Part shown: positions 1 to 5,532 of the stretch, one piece after another
Numbering within the stretch: position 1 is the stretch's first letter
Layout of the letters: every line of letters begins with the position of its first letter
Notes under the pieces: model-generated
The model's input: the letters and a program-made list of their open reading frames with translations, nothing else
The model's database searches: none
Told to the model about the DNA's origin: nothing
Position numbers and translations under genes: made by a program
Source of the DNA: Chloroflexota bacterium
Lineage (GTDB): Bacteria; Chloroflexota; Dehalococcoidia; UBA3495
DNA: 8,450 nt
Assembly (NCBI GenBank): GCA_002697005.1
Contig: NZUD01000093.1
Coordinates: 1-8,450, forward strand
Direction of reading: 5' to 3'

Positions 1-387
1 CAAATATTGCCACTGACTTTGTCATATGATCACAAAGGAGTTAATGGTGAAGTTGGACTATCTTTGTATTACAACGCTGCGGATGTCTGCGTTGTGCCTT
101 CGTACTACGAGAGTTTCGGGCTGGTCGCGCTGGAATCCATGGCCTGCGGCACTCCGGTCGTAGCCACTAGAGTCGGTGGGCTTTCCACCATCATCCAGCA
201 TGGCCGAACCGGATACCTGAAGCCGTGGCGGTGCCCTGACGCCTTTGCCAATTCCGTGGAGATGCTCATTTCCAGCGATAGCCTGCAGCAGAGTATGGGT
301 GAAGCAGCCAGGCAGCGAGCTGAGGCGATGGGTTGGCATAATGTAGCCGAGATGATGTGGGACGAATACTCTGCCTTGACCGGATAA
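1..387 (+). CDS. GT4-family glycosyltransferase, C-terminal part (5' end outside window)
   Basis: The reading frame is open from base 1 to a TAA at 385-387, so only the last 128 residues of a larger gene are present; the apparent TTG at 7 is internal. The fragment is the nucleotide-sugar-binding half of a GT-B fold enzyme. The run YYNAADVCVVPSYYESFG is followed by LVALESMACGTPVVATRVGG, which is the GT4 signature with the E-x7-E pair (the two glutamates of ESFGLVALE) that contacts the donor sugar nucleotide. After it come the usual HGRTGYL turn and a C-terminal helix with an aromatic-rich end. GT4 enzymes transfer sugars from UDP-, GDP- or ADP-sugars to lipids, sugars or inositol phosphate, normally in the cytoplasm. 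The C-terminal half resembles MshA (inositol-phosphate GlcNAc transferase) as well as sucrose-phosphate-synthase-like enzymes, and cannot by itself fix the acceptor. The family call is sure; the substrate is unknown. Confidence 0.9.
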   Translation, partial: QILPLTLSYDHKGVNGEVGLSLYYNAADVCVVPSYYESFGLVALESMACGTPVVATRVGGLSTIIQHGRTGYLKPWRCPDAFANSVEMLISSDSLQQSMGEAARQRAEAMGWHNVAEMMWDEYSALTG

Positions 388-521
388 CCTCCACAAGATA
401 ATAATAAAGTGCTGACCATCCTCAAAGTAGGGTCTGGTTCTGACCGCAATAGAAGATTGACCTCCTAGCCTCGGAACTGTCCTCGACCGGGCTTTGGATT
501 ACTAGGCATTTACCATTACCC

Positions 522-526
522 GGAGG
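522..526 (+). promoter_or_regulatory. Ribosome binding site GGAGG for the DUF502 gene
   Basis: GGAGG lies 5 bases before the TTG at 532. This strong SD site is what supports the TTG as the start, since no ATG or GTG lies near the conserved N-terminus. I saw no convincing sigma-70 promoter in the 144 bases between the glycosyltransferase stop and this gene, so it may be read from upstream. Confidence 0.7.
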
Positions 527-531
527 AAGTC

Positions 532-1251
532 TTGACCCCAGAACCCCGAGATATTCCCGGCCGATTGCGCAGGCTTAGCCTCGGACCTCTTCGCCGACCG
601 GCCCAGCACTTCCAACGCACATTAGGCGCCGGCATCCTGGTGATTCTTCCAATCGGAATCACCGTGTTGGTGTTGAAGTTCTTCTTCAACCTGCTTGACC
701 CTGTCCTTGAGCCGCTGGTCAAATTGCTGCCGGGTGAGCCGGTCACCGGGACAGGCATGTTCGGACTTGTTTTCTTAGTCTATGTGCTGGGCTTGTTCGC
801 AGCCCTGGTTATCGGGAGGCGCCTGATCGGTTTCGGGCACAAGGTGATGGAGGTGATTCCGGTGGTGAAAGGAATCTACGGCACCACCCGCATGGCCATC
901 GACGTTCTTTCTGACGCCAACGGTAGAAACAGCAACAGCGAGGCCTCCGATATCCACCAATATGCCGGAGTGGTGTTGATCGACTTCCCAAGGACTGGAG
1001 TAAAATCCATTGGGCTAATCACTTCCAGTATGCTAGATACCAATGGAGAAGAGGTATTGTCGGTCTACATACCGACCACGCCAATCCCTTCGTCGGGCTT
1101 TTTGGTCATCGTTCCGGCGTCGGATGTTACGCAGACCGAGATGACGGTAGAAGATGCGTTGAGAGTGGTAATCTCCGGAGGGATACGGCTGGACAATGTG
1201 TTCAATCAGTCTGGATTTCAAGTGCCGGGCAGGACACGCTCGAACCAATGA
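532..1251 (+). CDS. DUF502 family integral membrane protein
   Basis: This 239-residue protein matches the DUF502 family in layout and motifs. A basic N-terminal segment (residues 11-30, rich in Arg) precedes a first hydrophobic segment at about 31-54 (GAGILVILPIGITVLVLKF). A short loop with LDPVLEPLV leads to a second hydrophobic segment at about 76-97, ending in the conserved IGRRLIG. The soluble part holds IPVVKGIYGTTR (109-120) and the family hallmark PTTPIPSSG (181-189), followed by MTVEDALRVVISGG (204-217). The family is common in bacteria and has no settled biochemical role; topology suggests an inner-membrane protein with a globular C-terminal domain. The start is TTG at 532 with a good SD site. 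The 3' end overlaps the convergent acetyltransferase gene by 34 bases. It follows the glycosyltransferase on the same strand at 144 bases, so co-transcription is possible but not shown. Confidence 0.9.
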   Translation: MTPEPRDIPGRLRRLSLGPLRRPAQHFQRTLGAGILVILPIGITVLVLKFFFNLLDPVLEPLVKLLPGEPVTGTGMFGLVFLVYVLGLFAALVIGRRLIGFGHKVMEVIPVVKGIYGTTRMAIDVLSDANGRNSNSEASDIHQYAGVVLIDFPRTGVKSIGLITSSMLDTNGEEVLSVYIPTTPIPSSGFLVIVPASDVTQTEMTVEDALRVVISGGIRLDNVFNQSGFQVPGRTRSNQ

Positions 1252-2123
1252 CGCTCTCCCGTAGTTTTGAATCCGGTAGAAGTATAGAGACGGACGGCCG
1301 CCTCGTTATTCCCGTCTACTTCTAGGCAGATCTCCGGCATCCCCGCAGAACGCAGATACTTCATCCCTGCCTGCAAAATGTGTCGACTCATGCCCCTTCC
1401 CCGGTAGTCAGGCACCACACCGACCATCCCTATCATGCCACGCACGCCCTTCTCAGACGGGACTTTGACTGTCCAGCAATAGCCGGCCGGTCGGACTCCC
1501 TCGAGTAAGAATAAGATTCCCGCCTTTGATGTGTTGGGCATATGGATTCGATATTCGATCTGTTCTTCGGTATTGGGGCAGAACCCCCAGCTGCCGGTGA
1601 AGGCGTCGTTCTGGACGCTGGTTAGCAGCTCTGTGTCGCCAGGCTCAAAAGGGCGAACGGAATAGCCAGTAGGTAGTTCTAACTCCGGAAGTTCGTCCAA
1701 ACTCCAAAGCATGTCGAGATATGTGCGCACTCTTGAGAAGCCGGTCTGCTCTAGGACTGTTTCTTTCCCTGAGTCGTGGGGGACGCAGACGTGGGCCACA
1801 TTCAATTTGGCGGACTTAGCTTGGGCCACCGCCCGGTTGATGAGTTCCATCTCTTCAGAGGTTCCAGTAATTTCAGGAGCTGTCATCACTTCAATGATTG
1901 AGCGACGTATAGGAAATTCTCGGAAGATGAGGGCCAACCCTTTGATCTGGCTGTCCTGTTCCAATACCAAGCAGTTCTCTGTCGGATTGAGGCCCGGCTG
2001 GCCCAGAACTCCCTCGAACGTGCTGCGGCAGAGTGGGTCTAAGTCATAGCCCGGGCAGGCATGGGATGCCACGAATTCGACCAAGGCAGTATTGTAACTG
2101 TTCGTGTAGTTAACGACTGGCAA
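1218..2123 (-). CDS. Tandem GNAT-domain N-acetyltransferase (MshD-like architecture)
   Basis: The 301-residue protein contains two GNAT units. The C-terminal one (about 152-297) is canonical: strand GMIGMVGVVPDYRGRGMS carries the acetyl-CoA pyrophosphate loop R-G-R-G-M-S (241-246), followed by the helix and the late motif NNEAAVRLYTSTGF (272-285). The N-terminal unit (about 1-145) keeps the fold pattern, ending in VLEQTGFSRVRTYLDMLW, but lacks an R/Q-x-x-G-x-G/A loop, so it looks degenerate. Two GNAT units in about 300 residues, with only the second fully equipped, is the plan of mycothiol synthase MshD, though many uncharacterised acetyltransferases share it. The substrate is therefore unknown; small amines or amino-sugar conjugates are likely. 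The start is the first available start codon after an in-frame TAG at 2148-2150, a TTG without a clear SD, so the N-terminus is uncertain (another TTG lies at codon 14). The 3' end overlaps the convergent DUF502 gene. Confidence 0.85.
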   Translation of the reverse strand: MPVVNYTNSYNTALVEFVASHACPGYDLDPLCRSTFEGVLGQPGLNPTENCLVLEQDSQIKGLALIFREFPIRRSIIEVMTAPEITGTSEEMELINRAVAQAKSAKLNVAHVCVPHDSGKETVLEQTGFSRVRTYLDMLWSLDELPELELPTGYSVRPFEPGDTELLTSVQNDAFTGSWGFCPNTEEQIEYRIHMPNTSKAGILFLLEGVRPAGYCWTVKVPSEKGVRGMIGMVGVVPDYRGRGMSRHILQAGMKYLRSAGMPEICLEVDGNNEAAVRLYTSTGFKTTGERHWFERVLPGT

Positions 2124-2151
2124 ACGGGTATTCCAGACTGGTAAACTCTAA

Positions 2152-2175
2152 AGCCGGACGCCAAACGTTCCGGCT
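2152..2175. repeat. GC-rich hairpin upstream of the acetyltransferase gene
   Basis: Arms AGCCGG-ACG and CGT-CCGGCT pair over 9 bp with one bulged T (2169) around the loop CCAAA. It starts 28 bases upstream of the acetyltransferase TTG, so it would lie in that gene's leader if transcription starts further out. Neither side carries a T-run, so it is not a standard intrinsic terminator. It could be an mRNA-stabilising structure or a protein-binding dyad. Confidence 0.45.
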
Positions 2176-2320
2176 AACGAAATTCGACGCCGCGGGGCAG
2201 GCTGATATTGAAGCGGTCAAGGTGTGCTGAGCCATTCTCAGTGGCCTTGGCCGATTGTATCAGAGTATCTTACTGTTCTCAACACGGACATGATTGCCGA
2301 GAGATTAAAGGAGATACGGC

Positions 2321-2422
2321 TTGGCAGCCACTTTGATAGCAGTTTATGTCCAAATCGTTGTTGATTTTCGTAACCAAAGAACCCTGGATGTTAAATCGTG
2401 CTCCCTGTATCAGAGACCCTAG
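2321..2422 (+). CDS. Possible 33-codon leader ORF before the PIG-L gene
   Basis: A TTG at 2321 has a good SD, AGGAG at 2309-2313, at 7 bases spacing. The frame runs 33 codons to a TAG at 2420-2422. That stop overlaps the AGGAGG (2421-2426) of the PIG-L gene, whose ATG is 14 bases further on. This geometry would let translation of the short ORF influence PIG-L initiation. The encoded peptide (begins LAATLIAVYVQIVVDF after the start codon position) has a hydrophobic first half, no recognisable family and no run of a single regulatory amino acid. It may be chance; the SD and the stop overlap are the only support. Confidence 0.2.
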   Translation: MAATLIAVYVQIVVDFRNQRTLDVKSCSLYQRP

Positions 2423-2436
2423 GAGGTCCCAGGTAA

Positions 2437-3144
2437 ATGGATGAGACCCCGCAGAAAGTTCTTGTTGTTACCCCTCACCCTGACGACGCCGATTTCTGGT
2501 GTTCGGGCACCATCGCCAAGTGGATTGCAGACGGAGCCACGGTACGCTATGTTCTCTGCACCGACGGTAGCAAGGGCACGACCGACCCCAATGTGTCTTC
2601 ATCCGACCTTTCCAAGATTCGGGAACAAGAGCAGGCCGACGCGGTGGAAGCTCTGGGTGTTCAGGAATTGGTTTTGCTTCACCATCCAGACGGCTTACTT
2701 GAAGACAATGACGAGTTCAGAAAGGAACTTGTCCGGCAGATACGTCAGGTCCAACCGGACGTTGTGCTTTGCCCTGAGCCATACCGCAAGAACTTGGCCT
2801 GGCACCGTGACCACCGCATCACCGGACAGGTGGCTCTGGATGCAGTGTTCCCGTGCGCCCGTGACCACCTTCACTTCGTCGAGCTATGGCGGGACGAAGG
2901 CCTGGAACCCCATAAGACAGGAACCATCCTGTTCTGGGGCACGGAAAAGGCGGATACCAGCATAGACATATCTAATTCGATTGACGCTAAAATCAAAGCT
3001 GTGAGTGCCCACACCAGTCAGATGGACGGCCGAAGCCCTCAGGAGATTGAGGCTTTTATCAAGGACCGCGCTGAGGTAAGCCAAGGTGGTTCTGGCAAAG
3101 AATATATTGAAGAATTTCGAAAATTAAACTTTAGGACTACCTGA
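2437..3144 (+). CDS. PIG-L / LmbE family zinc deacetylase
   Basis: This 235-residue protein is a complete LmbE-fold (PIG-L) hydrolase. The N-terminal strand VLVVTPHPDDADF gives the zinc motif: by family analogy His14 and Asp17 bind zinc and Asp16 is the general base. The third zinc ligand is His126 in AWHRDHR (121-127). Between them are the usual CTDGSKG turn (41-47) and IREQEQADAVEALGV (61-75), the family's R-x-x-E helix. Members remove N-acetyl groups from GlcNAc conjugates (MshB and BshB in mycothiol and bacillithiol synthesis) or hydrolyse related amides; they are cytoplasmic. Usual length is 220-290 residues, so this one is full length. AGGAGG at 2421-2426 lies 10 bases before the ATG. 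The position-6 residue of the motif is Asp (HPDDAD) where Glu is commoner. The neighbouring tandem GNAT gene is divergent. The substrate is not determined by sequence. Confidence 0.92.
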   Translation: MDETPQKVLVVTPHPDDADFWCSGTIAKWIADGATVRYVLCTDGSKGTTDPNVSSSDLSKIREQEQADAVEALGVQELVLLHHPDGLLEDNDEFRKELVRQIRQVQPDVVLCPEPYRKNLAWHRDHRITGQVALDAVFPCARDHLHFVELWRDEGLEPHKTGTILFWGTEKADTSIDISNSIDAKIKAVSAHTSQMDGRSPQEIEAFIKDRAEVSQGGSGKEYIEEFRKLNFRTT

Positions 3145-3192
3145 TCGGGAATTCAATCCGATTAATGCGCATGTCATCCGGAATGAGGTGAT

Positions 3193-3238
3193 GAATCTCA
3201 TTGCTCTCGCTAGTGTTGAAACAGTTGCAACGAGATTC
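3193..3238. repeat. Imperfect inverted repeat in the convergent gap
   Basis: GAATCTCATTGC (3193-3204) and GCAACGAGATTC (3227-3238) match as inverted arms at 11 of 12 positions around a 22-base loop. It sits between the convergent PIG-L and DUF885 genes, where transcription from both sides should end. Neither flank has a T-run, so classic intrinsic termination is not supported. A second small dyad, CTGAC at 3244-3248 with GTCAG at 3265-3269, follows. Role unknown. Confidence 0.4.
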
Positions 3239-3285
3239 TTCGGCTGACGCCTCAGAATGGCAATGTCAGGGTAAATAATTAGGGA

Positions 3286-4947
3286 CTAAAGAGCAGACCC
3301 ACCGGGTTCTTTTAATAACACAGGTCTCAGAAGTGGTATCGCGGGGCCACCAAAAGAGAGCAGGCGATCGTGGAAGCCTTTGAGGCTATATGCGCGGCCC
3401 TGTTCTTTCTTGAAGTCCTCTCGAAGCTTTAGAATCATCAATTTGCCTAGGGTGTAATTCAAATACCCAGGGTCGAACGTCCCTCTCAAAGCTTCTCTCC
3501 GGGCTGGCAGTTCGGCCATATAGGCGTTCTCCATGAAGAATCGGGTCGCTTCATCCAGCGTCATCCCTTCAGTGTGCATTCGGAGCGAGCACATGTACCG
3601 GCAATTTCGGACCAAGGCCTCCAAGAGCTGGGTCAACAATAGCTTGGGCTGCCCGTTTCCGTACTCGGTTTCCAGCATCATCTGCTCTGCGTAATGTGCC
3701 CACCCTTCGGTAAAGGAATAGGCGGTCGCAACCCTGTTTATCAAGGGGAGTTCTTGGCCGTAGCGATTATGCAGATGATGGACGAAGTGGCCAGGGTAGA
3801 CTTCGTGGATGGATATGATTTTGAGCGTGTCGTAATTGAAATTGGAGAGCCATTCTTCTTTCTGTTGGCTGCTCCAGTCGTCTTCCACGGGCGTCACGTA
3901 ATAGAACGACTCCGTGGCCTGGGTTTCTAGGGATCCCGCGCTGTCCATGGCGGCGAAGGCGTAGCGCATATAGGCGGGCGTCTCTATCACTTGGCAGCGA
4001 TCTTCCGACGGCACGCTGATCACATCGAGATCGATCAGCGACTGACGGATATCTTCCAGCATGTCTTTGGTTTCGTAAATTAATGCTTGCGGTTGAGGAT
4101 GGTTCCGGGCGATTTCTTCTACTATCTCCATAACCGGCCGGCCCGGCGCTATGATTTGTGCGACTTCTTTTATCTGCGACAAGTTATCTTCTAAGTTGGC
4201 CTGCCCGATGGCCACAATCTGGCTCAGAGGGGCATTTAGGCCCTCTCCGGTGGCTAACATTCCCGCATATAGGTCCGACCCGATGGCAAACCCTTCCGGG
4301 CCGCTATTACCGCGGTCCTTCAAGCGTTCCACGAACCGATCCAATGCAGTGGCAGCTGTCTCCCTGGCTTGATCGAATTCTTTAATGATTTTGGAATCAG
4401 TAATTCCATTAGAAGCGGCAGCCAGGTCTACTCGGTAAAAACTGGCCATTCCCGAATAGCTCTCCACGCTCATGTCCACCACGTGGGATGAGAGTTGCTT
4501 GGATAGCGCCTGGTCCAACACGTTCAAAAATTCAGGAGCATGCCTCATAACCGTGGCTGCAGATCGCAGACGATCCTCTGAGGGCGCGTAGTTCCGGCGG
4601 ATGTAGCCGCTGATGTTCAAAACCCCCATGTGGCGCATTGGGTTATTTTCCAGTGGCTTGAGCTCATTGAAAGTAAACAATTCCCGGCGCAGGAAGAGTT
4701 CCATCATCTGGTAACTCATTCGCCCAGTATCACTAAGCACGGCCGTATTCATTCCCTGCAGTGCTGTCAGTCCGCCCTGTAACTCCCGCACCCGGCGGAC
4801 GTTCTGCGCAGGTGACATATCGGGTATCCGGCCGTCATATTGGTGTTGGCCAATACGCGACCCGGAGGTAGGATAGAATTCCCAATGTTCCTTTATCAGC
4901 TTTTGGGCTAGTACTTTGAATGCCGAATCCGCATCGTTTTGAATCAT
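3286..4947 (-). CDS. DUF885 family protein, putative zinc metallopeptidase
   Basis: The protein is 553 residues from the chosen ATG. The N-terminal region has the DUF885 pattern of a helix followed by FYPTSGSRIGQHQYDGRIPD, meaning residues just after the first helix. The C-terminal third carries the metal site: IHEVYPGHFVHH (about 380-391) contains H-E-x-x-P-G-H-x-x-H, and EGWAHYAEQMM (about 414-424) contains the second conserved Glu. Family members are thought to be metal-dependent peptidases related to M3/M32-like gluzincin folds; few have been characterised. No signal peptide is visible, so it is probably cytoplasmic. The frame is open from a TTG at 4957-4959, but the ATG at 4945-4947 is preferred because AGGAG (4952-4956) lies 4 bases before it, inside the longer version. 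An intrinsic terminator sits directly upstream, between this gene and EthD. Family call sure, substrate unknown. Confidence 0.9.
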   Translation of the reverse strand: MIQNDADSAFKVLAQKLIKEHWEFYPTSGSRIGQHQYDGRIPDMSPAQNVRRVRELQGGLTALQGMNTAVLSDTGRMSYQMMELFLRRELFTFNELKPLENNPMRHMGVLNISGYIRRNYAPSEDRLRSAATVMRHAPEFLNVLDQALSKQLSSHVVDMSVESYSGMASFYRVDLAAASNGITDSKIIKEFDQARETAATALDRFVERLKDRGNSGPEGFAIGSDLYAGMLATGEGLNAPLSQIVAIGQANLEDNLSQIKEVAQIIAPGRPVMEIVEEIARNHPQPQALIYETKDMLEDIRQSLIDLDVISVPSEDRCQVIETPAYMRYAFAAMDSAGSLETQATESFYYVTPVEDDWSSQQKEEWLSNFNYDTLKIISIHEVYPGHFVHHLHNRYGQELPLINRVATAYSFTEGWAHYAEQMMLETEYGNGQPKLLLTQLLEALVRNCRYMCSLRMHTEGMTLDEATRFFMENAYMAELPARREALRGTFDPGYLNYTLGKLMILKLREDFKKEQGRAYSLKGFHDRLLSFGGPAIPLLRPVLLKEPGGSAL

Positions 4948-4951
4948 ATTG

Positions 4952-4956
4952 CTCCT
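4952..4956 (-). promoter_or_regulatory. Ribosome binding site AGGAG that fixes the DUF885 start
   Basis: On the minus strand AGGAG lies 4 bases before the ATG at 4945-4947. It overlaps codons 2-3 of the upstream TTG alternative, so the TTG version would lack any SD of its own. The SD begins only 6 bases after the T-run of the terminator. Confidence 0.7.
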
Positions 4957-4961
4957 CAAAT

Positions 4962-4993
4962 CAAAAAGGCGCCCTGATGCGATCAGGACGCCT
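4962..4993 (-). terminator. Rho-independent terminator between EthD and DUF885 genes
   Basis: Read on the minus strand, AGGCGTCCTGAT, loop CGC, then ATCAGGGCGCCT form a 12-bp stem (4967-4993) with one G.U pair, followed directly by TTTTGA. This is a textbook intrinsic terminator in the minus direction. On the plus strand the T becomes a mismatch (C.A) and no T-run follows, so it acts one way. It begins 23 bases downstream of the EthD stop and so ends the EthD transcript. It also lies in the leader of the DUF885 gene, 6 bases before its SD. Confidence 0.85.
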
Positions 4994-5016
4994 AAGATTA
5001 TGGTGGTTGGAATTTC

Positions 5017-5331
5017 CTAGAGCAGGGTTTCGCTGATCTGGAACTGAGGTTTAATCTCCGTGTAGTTGGGGATGTCGGCCATTATTGCGCCAGCATTGGC
5101 AATGAAGGCCGCGTGGAGTTCTTCGACAGTGTTGAAATATAGATGTGCGATAGCAACGAACGGCGCGGGCGCGTTGGGGTCGGTACCTGAGATGCCTTTT
5201 TCCATCTCTCCATTCACCAAGCCCATGGGGCCTAGGAGGCTTTGGACCAGGTTAAGGTGAGTGGTCGTCCAGTAACCATGGTCGAACTTTTTCCCCTCCT
5301 CATTTGGGTAGAGAACCGTTACTTTAATCAT
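5017..5331 (-). CDS. EthD family protein
   Basis: This 104-residue protein is a single dimeric alpha/beta-barrel-type domain of the EthD family. The sequence begins MIKVTVLYPN, then FDHGYWTTTHLNLVQ (16-30) with the conserved aromatic and His residues, and closes with MADIPNYTEIKPQFQISE (84-101), matching the family's terminal strand. Length is typical (about 100 residues). EthD is named from the ethyl tert-butyl ether degradation cluster, where its role is accessory; related small proteins act in several oxidative pathways, and most have no known activity. The ATG at 5329-5331 has AGGAG (5340-5344) 8 bases upstream. It lies upstream of DUF885 on the same strand but an intrinsic terminator separates them. 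It is divergent from the S41 lipoprotein gene, with a palindrome in the shared gap. Confidence 0.85.
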   Translation of the reverse strand: MIKVTVLYPNEEGKKFDHGYWTTTHLNLVQSLLGPMGLVNGEMEKGISGTDPNAPAPFVAIAHLYFNTVEELHAAFIANAGAIMADIPNYTEIKPQFQISETLL

Positions 5332-5366
5332 TACGCAGGCTCCTGATTGTCTGGGAAAATAGTTTC

Positions 5367-5382
5367 ACTTGGTGAGCCAAGT
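5367..5382. promoter_or_regulatory. Perfect 6-4-6 palindrome, candidate operator upstream of EthD
   Basis: ACTTGG-TGAG-CCAAGT is a perfect inverted repeat with a 4-base spacer, in the gap between the divergent EthD and S41 genes, 36 bases upstream of the EthD ATG. Its size suits a dimeric helix-turn-helix regulator, or it could form a short hairpin in the EthD leader. No regulator gene lies in the window, so the assignment is inference. Confidence 0.35.
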
Positions 5383-5452
5383 CTACAAGGCGGGATGACT
5401 CCTGACAATACCATTTGTGCTACCCGGTCCACGCTGGGCTGCAGAGCGCTTC

Positions 5453-5461
5453 TGGTACAAT
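5453..5461 (+). promoter_or_regulatory. Possible extended -10 promoter for the S41 lipoprotein gene
   Basis: TGGTACAAT fits an extended -10 element (TG-N-TACAAT, hexamer 5456-5461). No good -35 lies 16-18 bases upstream, which extended -10 promoters can do without. Transcription would start near 5468, giving a leader of about 65-75 bases before the S41 start. Confidence 0.35.
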
Positions 5462-5532
5462 TAGCCCTCCGATTCCGCAGGGCCTCACGCCCTAATATCT
5501 TTGGGAATCCGTCGTAAAAGCCCTTCGCATTC

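Larger units (their letters stand above)
2124..2436. other. Divergent intergenic region (313 bases)
   Basis: This gap separates the minus-strand acetyltransferase from the plus-strand PIG-L gene and should hold promoters for both. I found no convincing -35/-10 pair; TTGATT at 2361-2366 and TTGATA at 2333-2338 have no good -10 at 16-18 bases. It holds a compact hairpin near the acetyltransferase start (2152-2175) and a possible short leader ORF with a good SD (2321-2422). No tRNA or recognisable riboswitch was seen. Confidence 0.6.

Noticed and set aside
388..531. Possible promoter TTGACC at 457-462 ahead of DUF502
   Set aside because: No acceptable -10 lies at 16-18 bases (480-485 reads TCCTCG).
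2290..2364. ATG-started 24-codon frame (MIAERLKEIRLG...) resembling the first helix of an HTH protein
   Set aside because: It stops after 24 codons, has no SD and the similarity is limited to a generic helix; not enough to call a gene or a pseudogene remnant.
4945..4959. Upstream TTG start for the DUF885 gene
   Set aside because: The SD sequence lies inside the first codons of that version, so the ATG at 4945-4947 is the likelier start.
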